Source of the DNA: Ruminococcus flavefaciens AE3010
GTDB lineage: Bacteria; Bacillota; Clostridia; Oscillospirales; Ruminococcaceae
DNA: 64,000 nt
Assembly: GCF_000526795.1 (NCBI RefSeq)
Contig: NZ_JAGT01000001.1
Coordinates: 310,001 to 374,000 of the forward strand
Direction of reading: 5' to 3'
This document shows positions 43,808 through 52,786 of the stretch, piece by piece; the stretch's first letter is position 1, and every line of letters begins with the position of its first letter. The position numbers were made by a program, and so were the translations under genes. The notes under the pieces were generated by a model. The model saw only the letters and a list, made by a program, of their open reading frames with translations, was not told the origin of the DNA and did no database searches.

Positions 43808-44464
43808 ATGAATAAAATTGACTATATCATTCGCAAGGAAACAGAAAAGGACTACCGCGAGGTCGAAAATCTTGCCCGTGAGGCATTCTGGAACCTGAGT
43901 GTCCCGGGCTGCTTTGAGCATTACTTCATACACATAATGCGCAATCATAAGGACTTTGTCCGCGAGCTGGACTACGTTATGGAGGTTGGCGGAAAGGTCA
44001 TCGCGAGCGTTATGTACTGCAAGGCAAAGCTGAAAGATGAGCAGGGGAATGTAAAGGATATCCTTACAATGGGACCTCTTTGCGTTCTGCCCGAGTATCA
44101 GCGCAAGGGCTATGGTAAGGCTCTGCTGGAGCATACCTTTGTCAGGGCAGCCGAGATGGGCTATGACGTTGTTATCAACTTCGGCAATCCCGACAACTAC
44201 GTGGCAAGGGGCTACAAGAGCTGCATCAAGTACAACGTGTGCTTTGAGGGAGACTTTTTTCCCGCTGCACTGCTTGTCAAGGAACTGAAAGAGGGCGCAC
44301 TTGACGGCAGAAAGTGGTTCTACTATCCCAGTGATGTAGATCGTCCATGTGACGATGCCGAAGCCGTTGAGCGCTTCGATGCTCTGTTCCCGCCAAAGGA
44401 AAAGGGCTGGCAGCCAAGTCAGGAGGAGTTCTTCATACACAGTCATTCTGTTCTGAGACGATAA
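43808..44464 (+). CDS. GNAT-family N-acetyltransferase
   Basis: Enzyme of 218 residues. The acetyl-CoA-binding motif A lies at MGPLCVLPEYQRKGYGKALLEHTFVRAAEMG (about 80-110), with Q/RxxGxG as QRKGYG. Motif B includes VVINFGNPDNYVARGYKSC. It resembles YhbS-like acetyltransferases. Start set at the ATG behind AGGAGG; the frame continues upstream into the hairpin. Transcribed alone from a very strong promoter with a structured leader. Substrate unknown; the leader design would fit induction by a translation-active compound, which is inference. Confidence 0.88.
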   Translation: MNKIDYIIRKETEKDYREVENLAREAFWNLSVPGCFEHYFIHIMRNHKDFVRELDYVMEVGGKVIASVMYCKAKLKDEQGNVKDILTMGPLCVLPEYQRKGYGKALLEHTFVRAAEMGYDVVINFGNPDNYVARGYKSCIKYNVCFEGDFFPAALLVKELKEGALDGRKWFYYPSDVDRPCDDAEAVERFDALFPPKEKGWQPSQEEFFIHSHSVLRR

Positions 44465-44468
44465 AAAG

Positions 44469-44507
44469 AAGCAGCCGCAGTTTTTTACTGCGGCTGCTTT
44501 TATTTTA
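44469..44507. terminator. Bidirectional terminator
   Basis: AGCAGCCGCAGT / ACTGCGGCTGCT with a T6 loop and T-rich flanks on both strands, between the GNAT gene and the converging LRR-dockerin gene. Confidence 0.92.
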
Positions 44508-47500
44508 TTTGGTCTTTGCTTTTTTATCTGCCATAAATTCTGCCATTGTCATAGGTTTATCCTTTACTGTAGATGAGTAAGCGTAGTATTCAAGGATATA
44601 CGAAGCGTCTACAGCATTTACATCGCTGTTTCCGTCCACATCGGCAGCCTTTTTCTGCGCTTCTGTCAGTTCGCTCTTCTTGTTTGTTGAAGTCATTGCG
44701 TAATCAGTAAGAACAGCGGAAGCGTCTACAGCATTTACAGCCTTGTTATTGTCAACATCGCCCAGTGAATAGTCATTTGCGACAGGTGTTGTTACGGGAG
44801 CTGTTGTGGTAGTTGCTGTAGTAGTTGTTGTGGACAATGCTGTGGTTGTTGCAGTTGTTGGTCTTGTAATAACGTTGTGGTATTCTCCGTCATCGCCCAG
44901 CACTCTGAGCTTATCGTTAAGAATATCGTTGTTTTCGCCGACGCTTACCTTATCCCATGCTTCCTGAGTATCGGGATAGAATACATTCATAACGGAGCTG
45001 CAGCCCTTGAAAGCATTATCACCGATAGTCTCAACGGTCTTGGGAAGAGTGATATTCTCCAGATTGAAATTCATGAATGTTTCGTCAGGCAGCTCATTGC
45101 CGCAGGTTATCACTACGTCCTTCAGTGATGCGGGAACATAGACCTTATCATCGCCGTCAGTGACAGCATAGGTATATCCTGATACATAGCCGCCAAAGAG
45201 ATCCTTGAACCAATCCGTGGCATTAGTAAATTTCTTTTCATATTCTGTCAGGTTGTATGGCAGAGTAAGTGAATTGAGTCCGATACACTTGTAGAAGCAG
45301 TTTTTGCCGATATCTGTATCTTCTCCGTTGATAACAGCCTTTGACATAGACGTACACTCGGCAAAAGCATAGCTGCCTATCTTCTTTGTAGCCTCAGGAA
45401 CGTTTATCTCGGTGACAGATCGGCAGCCTGCAAAGGCTTTTTCGCCTATCTCGGTTACTCCCGCAGGAATATCTGTGTTGAGCGCGCTGCAATTCTCAAA
45501 TGCCTGCATGCCGATGAATGTGTTCTTTGACGGCATGTTGAAGTCAGAAAGCCCTGAGCAGCCGCAGAAAGCGCGGTGGCCTATGTATGTTGTATCATCG
45601 GGAATGCTGACTGAGGTAAGGGTGCTGAGACCATAGAAAGCATCACTTGGGATAACTTTTCCGCCTGTTATAGTTATCTTTTGGAGTGAAGCGGGGATAT
45701 AACAGGTCATATCATCTTTTGTGACCTTGTAAGTATATCCTGATACATAGTCACCGAAAAGCACACCGAGCCATGCAGCTTTATCTGTGGCTGCGTCCTC
45801 AGGTGCAAGTGCCGCATAGGGGAGAGTAAGATCGCTGAGACTGATACACTTGTTGAAGATATTCTTGCCTATTCCATTCTTGCAGGTTGCAATAACAGCC
45901 TTTTCAAGAGCTGTACACTCTGCGAAAGCATATGCACCTATTCTGTCTGTGGCTTCGGGAACGTTTATCTTGGTGATAGACAAGCATCTTGCAAAGGCTT
46001 TTTCACCTATTGCAGTAACTCCCTTTGGAATATCCACGTTTATCTTTTCGCAGCCCTCAAAAGCAGAATCTCCTATATAGTTCGCACTGCCGGGCATCTT
46101 GAATTCCGAAAGATCAGAGCAGCCGCAGAATGAGCGGTTGCCTATGTATTCCGTATCATCGGGAATGCTTACGGATGTGAGCGTACTTAAACCATAGAAT
46201 GTATCATCGGGAAGATTTGAACCGCCCGTTATTGTTATCTTGCTGAGAGAAGCTGGTATATAGGCGCTCTTGGTCTCGTTCAGCTCTACTTTGTATGTGT
46301 AACCCGAGATATAGCCGTCGAAAAGATCTCCGAGCCATGAGCTTGTTTTACCGGCTGCATTAAGGGGATCAAAGCCTGCATAGGGGAGAGTCAGATCGCT
46401 TAGACCTATACACTTGTAGAAGATATTATTGCCGATGCCGTTCTTGCAGGTTGCAATAACAGCCTTTGTCATAGATGTACATTCTGCAAAAGCATATGCG
46501 CCGATCTCATTTGTAGCCTCGGGAACGTTGAACTCGGTGATAGACAAGCATCTTGCAAAGGCTTTTTCACCTATTGTTTCAACGCCCTTTGGAATATCCA
46601 CGTTTATCTTTTCGCAGCCCTCAAATGCAGAGCTTCCGATATATGCTGCCTTGGAGGGCATTTCAAATTCCGACAGATTAGAGCAGCCGCAGAATGAACG
46701 ATTGCCTATGTATGTTGTATCATCGGGAATGCTTACTGATGTGAGTGTGTTTAAACCATAGAATGTATCATCGGGAAGATTTGAACCGCCCGTTATTGTT
46801 ATCTTGCTGAGAGAAGCGGGGATATAGGCGCTCTTGTTCTCGTCAAGCTGTACATTGTAAGTGTAACCCGAGATATAGCCGTCGAAAAGATCTCCGAGCC
46901 ATGAGCTTGACTTGGCAGCTGCTTTATCGGGATCAAAGCCTGCATATGGCAGAGTAAGATTGCTGAGGGCGATACACTTGTAGAAGATATTATTGCCGAT
47001 GCCGTCCTTGCAGGAGGATATAACAGCCTTTTCAAGAGATGTACACTCAGCGAAAGCATATGCTCCTATCTTGTTAGTAGCCTCGGGAACATTGATCTTG
47101 GTAATTGCATAGCATTTTTCAAAAGCTTTTTCACCAATTTCAGTTACTCCCGCAGGAATATCCACATTTATCTTCTGGCAGTCCTCGAATGCCGAGCTGC
47201 CGATATATGTTGCCTTGGAGGGCATCTTGAACTCGGACATAGCCGAGCAGCCCTTGAAAGAATCATCTCCTATACGCACCGCAGCATCGGGAATGCTGAC
47301 TGAGGTAAGAGAAGAAAAGCCGTAAAATGCTCCGTCAGAGATACTTGTGCCCCCTGTTATGGTTATCTTAGTGAGTGAGACAGGGATATATCTTGAAATA
47401 TCACTGTAATCGACCTTATATGTATATCCCGAGACATAATCACCGAAAAGAGTGCCCAGCCATTTCAGAGGCGCTGCATCGTTCTCTCTGAAAATAGCAG

Positions 47501-48470
47501 TGTCAGCATTGGGGAGAGTGAGCTCTTCAAGAGCTATACACTTCTGGAACACCTTTTCTCCCAGCTGCTCCGAGCCGCCCTTGATGACAGCCTTTTTCAG
47601 TGAAGTACAGCCGCTGAATGCATATGCGCCGAGAGTTGTAGTTGCCTCGGGAACAGTCACCTCTGTGATGGAGGTACAGTCTGAAAAGGCATATGCGCGG
47701 ACAGTTGGCAGCGTTTCGGGGAGCACAACTTCCTTCAGTGAGCGGCAGCCGCTGAAAGCGTATCTGTCAATAAGCTGCAAACCGTCGGGGAGAGTGATGC
47801 TCTCCAGCTTTGAACAGTCCGCAAAAGCAAATACTCCAATGGTCTGCAGGGACTTTGGAAGATTTATCTTTTTGAGTGCGGGACAGGTGCCGAATGCAGT
47901 ATTATCGATAGATGTTATGGTGTCGGAGAGAATTACCTCCTCAAGATTTGGACAGTTGCAGAAAAGCAGAGCACCGACATTTGTTATGCCGTCGCCCTCG
48001 TTTATGAAAACTGCCTTTTTGATGTCCTTGGCAGATTTTTTGAACTCGGTGTTTTTAGATGAAAAATCAGCTATTTTTCCGCTTCCCTTGATGTATATCG
48101 TGCCGTCCTTGTAAAGATAGAACTTTACATTTTCGCCTACCTCACCCTGCTGTACAGGCTCTTCGTCTGTGGGAAGTGTTGGCGGTGCAGTTACCTGAGC
48201 AGTTGTAGTAACGGCAGCGGCAGTGGTTGTAGCTGCTGTAGTCGAAGCAGCTGCCTTGGTAGTTGTAGCGGCAGCATTTGTGGTGGTGACCTGAGTTGTC
48301 GTTGCTGCGGCAGTAGTTGTAGTTACAGCTGCGTCAGCCATTACATGGTCAGCGATAATACTTATATCAGCTTGTGTGTCGATACTGCCTGTACATTCGG
48401 CAGTTGAAGGTATCGCAGCAGAAACGCACATTACAGTACTGAGTGCGGCTGCGGTGATTTTTTTCAGCAT
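44505..48470 (-). CDS. Giant leucine-rich-repeat protein with dockerin
   Basis: Secreted protein of 1321 residues. Signal peptide about 1-24, Ala/Thr linker (TTTAAATTTQVTTTNAAATTT) to residue 98, then many LRR_5/BspA-type repeats (LxxIxIPxxVTxIGxxAFxxCxxL). Five LF(D/G)xYxSGYTYxV cassettes recur; between the central copies the full unit is 188 residues (564 bp), almost identical at DNA level. A Thr linker and a C-terminal dockerin close the protein (GDVDNNKAVNAVD and ADVDGNSDVNAVD), followed by PMTMAEFMADKKAKTK. LRR-dockerin proteins are known in R. flavefaciens; binding to host, plant or partner proteins is the usual guess. The dockerin is of a different type from those on the enzymes. Confidence 0.92.
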   Translation of the reverse strand: MLKKITAAALSTVMCVSAAIPSTAECTGSIDTQADISIIADHVMADAAVTTTTAAATTTQVTTTNAAATTTKAAASTTAATTTAAAVTTTAQVTAPPTLPTDEEPVQQGEVGENVKFYLYKDGTIYIKGSGKIADFSSKNTEFKKSAKDIKKAVFINEGDGITNVGALLFCNCPNLEEVILSDTITSIDNTAFGTCPALKKINLPKSLQTIGVFAFADCSKLESITLPDGLQLIDRYAFSGCRSLKEVVLPETLPTVRAYAFSDCTSITEVTVPEATTTLGAYAFSGCTSLKKAVIKGGSEQLGEKVFQKCIALEELTLPNADTAIFRENDAAPLKWLGTLFGDYVSGYTYKVDYSDISRYIPVSLTKITITGGTSISDGAFYGFSSLTSVSIPDAAVRIGDDSFKGCSAMSEFKMPSKATYIGSSAFEDCQKINVDIPAGVTEIGEKAFEKCYAITKINVPEATNKIGAYAFAECTSLEKAVISSCKDGIGNNIFYKCIALSNLTLPYAGFDPDKAAAKSSSWLGDLFDGYISGYTYNVQLDENKSAYIPASLSKITITGGSNLPDDTFYGLNTLTSVSIPDDTTYIGNRSFCGCSNLSEFEMPSKAAYIGSSAFEGCEKINVDIPKGVETIGEKAFARCLSITEFNVPEATNEIGAYAFAECTSMTKAVIATCKNGIGNNIFYKCIGLSDLTLPYAGFDPLNAAGKTSSWLGDLFDGYISGYTYKVELNETKSAYIPASLSKITITGGSNLPDDTFYGLSTLTSVSIPDDTEYIGNRSFCGCSDLSEFKMPGSANYIGDSAFEGCEKINVDIPKGVTAIGEKAFARCLSITKINVPEATDRIGAYAFAECTALEKAVIATCKNGIGKNIFNKCISLSDLTLPYAALAPEDAATDKAAWLGVLFGDYVSGYTYKVTKDDMTCYIPASLQKITITGGKVIPSDAFYGLSTLTSVSIPDDTTYIGHRAFCGCSGLSDFNMPSKNTFIGMQAFENCSALNTDIPAGVTEIGEKAFAGCRSVTEINVPEATKKIGSYAFAECTSMSKAVINGEDTDIGKNCFYKCIGLNSLTLPYNLTEYEKKFTNATDWFKDLFGGYVSGYTYAVTDGDDKVYVPASLKDVVITCGNELPDETFMNFNLENITLPKTVETIGDNAFKGCSSVMNVFYPDTQEAWDKVSVGENNDILNDKLRVLGDDGEYHNVITRPTTATTTALSTTTTTATTTTAPVTTPVANDYSLGDVDNNKAVNAVDASAVLTDYAMTSTNKKSELTEAQKKAADVDGNSDVNAVDASYILEYYAYSSTVKDKPMTMAEFMADKKAKTK

Positions 48471-48585
48471 TTTTTACGCTCCTTTATATAGAAATACTAT
48501 TATATTATATACTAAAACATATAGATTGTCAAATCACATTTTGTCATTATCACAGTTATCTGACCGAAATAAGAATATAAACTTC

Positions 48586-48614
48586 TTGACTGTCAAGGAA
48601 ATATGGGCTATAAT
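48586..48614 (+). promoter_or_regulatory. Promoter of the AlbA_2 gene
   Basis: TTGACT and TATAAT at 17-base spacing; the leader is under 20 bases long. Confidence 0.82.
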
Positions 48615-48636
48615 ATATTTGGAAAGGGGAATGGGT

Positions 48637-49086
48637 ATGATCGATATTATGCACCTTGAGAAATACAAGGAAACTAACCGTTTAGAAGCGAAAAAAGCTG
48701 TTGGCGGACTTCCCGACAGCCTGTGGGAGACCTATTCCGCCTTTGCAAATACTCTCGGCGGCGTAATACTCCTCGGTGTTGAGGAGCTGGAGGACAAGTC
48801 CCTGAGACCTGTTGACCTGCCTGACCCAGAATGGCTGCTCAGCGACTTCTGGGACATTATCAACGATAAGCGAAAGGTTAGCCGCAATATTCTCACAAAG
48901 GACGATGTTCAGATAAAGCGCATAGACGGCAAACATATCATAGTGATAATCGTTCCCAAGCTGAAAAAGGGCGAGGAACCCATATATATCGGCGGGAGCA
49001 TCTACACGGGCACCTATAAGCGAAGCGGCGACGGAGACTATAAGTGCTCCGTAGAGGAAGTAGCTGAGATGCTGAGACTTAAATAG
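48637..49086 (+). CDS. Stand-alone AlbA_2 (Schlafen-type) domain protein
   Basis: Small protein of 149 residues. The fold is shown by EKYKETNRLEAKKAVGGLPDSLWETYSAFANTLGGVILLGVEE, which is the AlbA_2/putative-DNA-binding signature, and by the later VIIVPKLKKGEEPIYIGGSIYTGTYKRSGDGDY. In many bacteria this domain forms the N-terminus of regulators of 400-500 residues; here it ends with the domain. Start placed at the second ATG, seven bases after AAAGGGG; the ATG two codons before is too close to the site. A terminator follows, so it is monocistronic. Likely nucleic-acid binding; role unknown. Confidence 0.85.
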   Translation: MIDIMHLEKYKETNRLEAKKAVGGLPDSLWETYSAFANTLGGVILLGVEELEDKSLRPVDLPDPEWLLSDFWDIINDKRKVSRNILTKDDVQIKRIDGKHIIVIIVPKLKKGEEPIYIGGSIYTGTYKRSGDGDYKCSVEEVAEMLRLK

Positions 49087-49097
49087 CATTTAATAAG

Positions 49098-49136
49098 AGG
49101 GAGAGACTTGCGGAAAAAGTCTCTCCCTGATTTTTT
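49098..49136 (+). terminator. Rho-independent terminator
   Basis: AGGGAGAGACTT / AAGTCTCTCCCT followed by GATTTTTT. Confidence 0.93.
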
Positions 49137-49204
49137 CAGAATATGTCAGAAATTCTTTCTGCATTGCGAGTGTAATATATGAATGCATTCAAAGGGGTGA
49201 AACG

Positions 49205-49783
49205 ATGACAGACAAAGAGCTGCGCCGCAAAATGGAGCAGTCTCCCGAGGAGGGCAGGCGCGGATTGTTTGAAGAATACTGCGGTTACGTCTATGCCATA
49301 TGCGCAAATAAGCTTAAAGGCTGCGGCGCAAGTGAGGACATTGACGAATGTATCAGCGATACATTCGCGGCGGTATTTGCCTATCTGGACAGACACACAG
49401 GCGCGGACGGCGACCTGAAAGGAATAATCGGAACTATAGCAAGGCGAACTGCCATTAGCTATTTCAGACGGCTTGCTGCCAAAAGCGATACAACTGTATC
49501 CATTGATTCCGAAAGTCTCGGAGAGCTGTCAGCCGACATAAGAGTTGAGGAAGCTGCCGAGGGCTCAGCGCTGCGAGAAGCTGTTCTTGACTGCGTGAAC
49601 AGGCTGGGCGAGCCTGATTCGACTATCATCGTTTACTTCTACTATTACGGTATGAAAACAAAACAAATAGCTTCACTTACAGGAATGAGCGACTCTGCCG
49701 TGCAGCAGAGACTGAGCAGGTCAAGAAAAAGGCTCAGGGAGCTGCTGAGTGAAGCAGGTATCACAGAGGAGGGATTTCAGTGA
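49205..49783 (+). CDS. ECF-type RNA polymerase sigma factor, pair C
   Basis: Sigma factor of 192 residues, more distant from those of pairs A and B. Region 2: GYVYAICANKLKGCGASEDIDECISDTFAAVF and GIIGTIARRTAISYFRR; region 4: VYFYYYGMKTKQIASLTGMSDSAVQQRLSRSRKRLRELL. AGGGGTG precedes the ATG. The stop codon overlaps the GTG start of the next gene. The TTCSGA...CGTMTAA motif of pairs A and B was not seen upstream. Confidence 0.92.
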   Translation: MTDKELRRKMEQSPEEGRRGLFEEYCGYVYAICANKLKGCGASEDIDECISDTFAAVFAYLDRHTGADGDLKGIIGTIARRTAISYFRRLAAKSDTTVSIDSESLGELSADIRVEEAAEGSALREAVLDCVNRLGEPDSTIIVYFYYYGMKTKQIASLTGMSDSAVQQRLSRSRKRLRELLSEAGITEEGFQ

Positions 49784-50748
49784 GATTTGATGATCTATTC
49801 AGCAATATCAGCGACAAAACAGCAGGCAGGCTCTCGGAAGAGTATCCCGTCCTCAAAGACGAGCATAAAGAGAGGTTATACGCCATGAGTAAAAGAAAGT
49901 ACAATATAAATGAAACATTCGACAATAACGGCAGCGAGGTCTCGGGAGTTGAGAAATACCGCAGACCAAAATGGTACAACGGCGCAAGCATTGCAGCTGC
50001 GGCTGTGCTGCTTGTGGCTGGAATAGGCGGCAGTATCGCATTTATAAGCCGTAACGGTCATTCTCCTGCGGCAGTGGTGGAGAGCAGCATTACCGAGACT
50101 ACCGAGGCAGTCACAGAAGAAGTCACCGAGGAAATAACGGAGATAGCAGAGGAAGTTTCCGCACCTGAAGAAGTTGACGCCAACGCTATCGCCAAGGAGC
50201 TTACCGACGCTTACAGAGATTTCGCCTGTGAACTTCACGGGGGATCTCTTGAAGTTGATAAGTCTAATGTCGTTACAAAGACAGTGGTATATCAAAGCTG
50301 TGTTGAATATCAGAGAGAGTTCTATCGTGTCACCGACCCGAGATATCCCACATGGACTGATGTCGAAAAGCGCTGCTATGAGATATTCGACGCAAAACTG
50401 GGACAGGTAATACTTGACAATTGTATGTGCGATAAGGAAGAGGATATCAACTGCGATACATTTATGTATACAACAGACAATGGATACTTTATCGAAAAGT
50501 CTGTTCATGATGATAGCAATGGTCCATTTGATTGGGACGAGGACGATGTAAATGTCAAGACAGACGAGAACGGAAATATTATTACAGTTCGCCATAGATC
50601 AGGCTTTAATGGCGGTGGAGAGAAATATACTGTTGAGACAGACTTTACGATCACCAATACCGAGAACGGCTGGCGCATAAGCAAGGCAGAAGAAAAGCTC
50701 CTCGGCGTACCCGAGTACGATAATTACGACCCAAACACAGATCAATAA
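49780..50748 (+). CDS. Membrane anti-sigma-like protein, pair C
   Basis: Protein of 322 residues starting with GTG in a GTGA overlap, with GGAGG upstream. Cytoplasmic part about 1-66, transmembrane helix about 68-90 (GASIAAAAVLLVAGIGGSIAFI), Glu/Thr-rich stalk (VESSITETTEAVTEEVTEEITEIAEE) and an extracellular domain of about 190 residues that I do not recognise. By position and shape it is the regulator of the sigma factor next to it. No carbohydrate-binding motif is evident. Confidence 0.78.
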   Translation: MRFDDLFSNISDKTAGRLSEEYPVLKDEHKERLYAMSKRKYNINETFDNNGSEVSGVEKYRRPKWYNGASIAAAAVLLVAGIGGSIAFISRNGHSPAAVVESSITETTEAVTEEVTEEITEIAEEVSAPEEVDANAIAKELTDAYRDFACELHGGSLEVDKSNVVTKTVVYQSCVEYQREFYRVTDPRYPTWTDVEKRCYEIFDAKLGQVILDNCMCDKEEDINCDTFMYTTDNGYFIEKSVHDDSNGPFDWDEDDVNVKTDENGNIITVRHRSGFNGGGEKYTVETDFTITNTENGWRISKAEEKLLGVPEYDNYDPNTDQ

Positions 50749-50754
50749 ACAAAA

Positions 50755-50779
50755 AAGGGACTGCATGAAGCAGTCCCTT
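50755..50779 (+). terminator. Rho-independent terminator
   Basis: AAGGGACTGC / GCAGTCCCTT behind the anti-sigma-like gene; the T-rich tail (TATTTACATT) is modest. Confidence 0.8.
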
Positions 50780-50844
50780 ATTTACATTGTATAGTGCCAG
50801 CGAGCGAAAGCAGATTAACGTTTACATAAACAGTAAGCGAGCTT

Positions 50845-50882
50845 GCGAGCGCCAACGTGGCAAGGGTGCGCAGGCTCTGCGC
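50845..50882. repeat. Dispersed 38-bp repeat, copy 1
   Basis: Nearly the same sequence occurs behind the tRNA gene near 58.8 kb. Both contain the palindrome GCGCAG-GCT-CTGCGC. This copy abuts the stop codon of the phosphate acetyltransferase gene. Confidence 0.7.
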
Positions 50883-51899
50883 TTAAGCCATGCCAGCTGT
50901 GATGATAGCCATTTTGTAAACTTCGTCAGCGTTGCAGCCTCTTGAAAGGTCGTTGATAGGAGCGTTAAGTCCCTGAAGAATAGGACCGTAAGCCTCATAG
51001 CCGCCAAGTCTCTGAGCGATCTTGTAGCCGATGTTGCCTGCTTCGATAAGCGGGAAGATAAATGTGTTAGCCTGTCCTGCAACCTTTGAGTCAGGGCACT
51101 TTGTCTTAGCAACTTCTGCTGAAACAGCAGCGTCGAACTGGAACTCACCGTCGATAACCAGGTTAGGATCAATGTTTCTTGCTTCGATAACAGCGTCGTG
51201 GCTGAGCTGAACTGTGCCGCCCTTGCCTGAGCCGTATGTGGAGAAGCTGAGAACAGCTACCTTAGGATCGATACCGAAGAAATCAGCAGTCTTTGCAGTC
51301 TCAACAGCAACCTCTGCAAGCTTTCTTGCACCTGTGAGAACAACATTGCCCTCCTTGTCAACTGTATCTTCATAGCTGAGGTTGATAGCGCAGTCGCCCA
51401 TAGCGATCTTTTCTTCCTTGCCGTCCTTTTCGCGGAAAAGAATGAATGAAGAGCTGACAAGGTTAGAGCCCTTCTTAGTCTTGATGATCTGGAGAGCAGG
51501 TCTTACTGTATCAGCTGTGGAGTATGTAGCACCGCCGAGAAGAGCGTCTGCCTTGCCTGCCTTAACGAGCATTGTGCCGAAGTAGTTGGACTTTGCCAGA
51601 GCTGCGCGGCACTCGTCCTCAGTCATCTTGCCCTTTCTGAGCTCGAACATCTGAGCTACGAGAGCGTCCATTTCAGGATATGTAGCAGGGTCAACGATCT
51701 CAGCGCCGTCGATATTGAAGCCGCCGTTCTTGGCAGCAGCCTTTACCTCGTCAACGTTGCCGCAGAGGATAACGCCCATAAGGTTTTCCTTGATAAGTCT
51801 GTCAGCTGCGGAGAGGATACGGGGATCGCTGCCTTCAGTGAAGACGATAGTTTTCTTGCTGGATTTGAGATTTGCTATAAGCTTGTCAAACATTCCCAT
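50883..51899 (-). CDS. pta: Phosphate acetyltransferase
   Basis: Cytoplasmic enzyme of 338 residues, the normal length of the short Pta form. It interconverts acetyl-CoA and acetyl phosphate on the way to acetate. Family stretches are KTIVFTEGSDPRILSAA, LLGGATYSTADTVRPALQII, SFSTYGSGKGG, DGEFQFDAAV, ANTFIFPLIEAGNIGYK and GLNAPINDLSRGC. GGAGG lies nine bases before the ATG. An acetate kinase gene is not in the window. Its GC-rich 3' flank holds a dispersed repeat. Confidence 0.96.
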   Translation of the reverse strand: MGMFDKLIANLKSSKKTIVFTEGSDPRILSAADRLIKENLMGVILCGNVDEVKAAAKNGGFNIDGAEIVDPATYPEMDALVAQMFELRKGKMTEDECRAALAKSNYFGTMLVKAGKADALLGGATYSTADTVRPALQIIKTKKGSNLVSSSFILFREKDGKEEKIAMGDCAINLSYEDTVDKEGNVVLTGARKLAEVAVETAKTADFFGIDPKVAVLSFSTYGSGKGGTVQLSHDAVIEARNIDPNLVIDGEFQFDAAVSAEVAKTKCPDSKVAGQANTFIFPLIEAGNIGYKIAQRLGGYEAYGPILQGLNAPINDLSRGCNADEVYKMAIITAGMA

Positions 51900-51965
51900 T
51901 TTGAGAGACCTCCATTGGATTTAAATTTTACCATTACATTATATCACGTTTGTTTTCCAAAGTCA

Positions 51966-52025
51966 AATAGTAATTAGTGATTAGTTATTAGAAAGTAGTG
52001 AGTAGAAAGTAGAGAGTAGAAATGA
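51966..52025. repeat. Degenerate GTAGAAAGTA-like short repeats, intergenic
   Basis: A low-complexity stretch of TAGT/GTAGAAAGTAGAGAGTAGAAA units between pta and the S-component gene. No function seen. Confidence 0.5.
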
Positions 52026-52099
52026 GAAACAAGCAAAACGAATCAAATCCAATGTTCTAAATTTACAACTCTGATCACTAACCACTTGTCACTATTATA

Positions 52100-52786
52100 T
52101 CAGACTCCGTATTTGACCTTTATTCTTTGCAGTTTCTCCCCGAATGGCAGTGCAAGCAGATAGAGGAACAGCACATTTGATACTGCATATGACACAGTAT
52201 AGGGGATAGCTGAGACCAGTGCGGCTGCATAGAGCTTCACACTGAAGCCCTCGTTATACCACAGCACTGTCCATATATCCATGAAAAAAGAATAGCCGAT
52301 ACCTGCAATAAAGCCGTATATCAGCAGCAGAGCGCGGCTTTTCAGCAACGGTTTTGAGAGCATACCTGCGAATAATCCGATAAGTCCCCAAGCAAGCATC
52401 TGAAAAGCTGTCCACGGTCCCTGTCCGAAGTAGAAATTGGAGAGTATCGCGGAGAGAGAGCCCACAAGGAAGCCTGCTTCGCCGCCGAGATACAGGGCTG
52501 TAATGATAGTGAGCGCCGCCACAGGTTTCAGAAATGGGATAAAACGTCCTGCAAAACAGAGCGCTGTCATAACTGCGACAATGACCATACGCCGAGTACC
52601 CGTGGACTTTTTCTCGAAACCTGCCGCAAAGAGCAGAAGTGCAAGAACTGCCACTGCAAGAGCAATGATAATATGCTTTTTTTCGTCGAAAGCAAGCGTG
52701 CCGAGGATAGTTATGACGGGGATTATCACAAACGGAACTGCTATTTTTATAGTATTCCGCAGATTCTTGTTTCTGATAAGGAGCAT
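52100..52786 (-). CDS. ECF transporter substrate-binding (S) component, candidate corrinoid type
   Basis: Integral membrane protein of 228 residues with about six or seven helices (for example IIIALAVAVLALLLFAAGF, MVIVAVMTALCFAGRFIPF, MLAWGLIGLFAGMLS). The pattern AVMTALCFAGRF..P..KPVAALTII.ALYLGGEAGFLVG is typical of ECF S components. It is the last gene of an operon with EcfT and fused EcfA behind a cobalamin riboswitch, so it is probably a dedicated corrinoid binder, comparable in role to CbrT. The start lies directly at the stop codon of the ATPase gene. Confidence 0.85.
   Translation of the reverse strand: MLLIRNKNLRNTIKIAVPFVIIPVITILGTLAFDEKKHIIIALAVAVLALLLFAAGFEKKSTGTRRMVIVAVMTALCFAGRFIPFLKPVAALTIITALYLGGEAGFLVGSLSAILSNFYFGQGPWTAFQMLAWGLIGLFAGMLSKPLLKSRALLLIYGFIAGIGYSFFMDIWTVLWYNEGFSVKLYAAALVSAIPYTVSYAVSNVLFLYLLALPFGEKLQRIKVKYGV

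Noticed and set aside
43760..44446. Minus-strand frame of 228 codons opposite the GNAT gene
   Set aside because: The plus-strand frame has a GNAT fold and AGGAGG; the opposite frame shows no known motifs and no ribosome-binding site.
51966..52025. Attachment site or insertion remnant in the GTAGAAAGTA-like stretch
   Set aside because: No inverted ends, no target duplication and no transposase or integrase piece nearby; it looks like simple-sequence drift.
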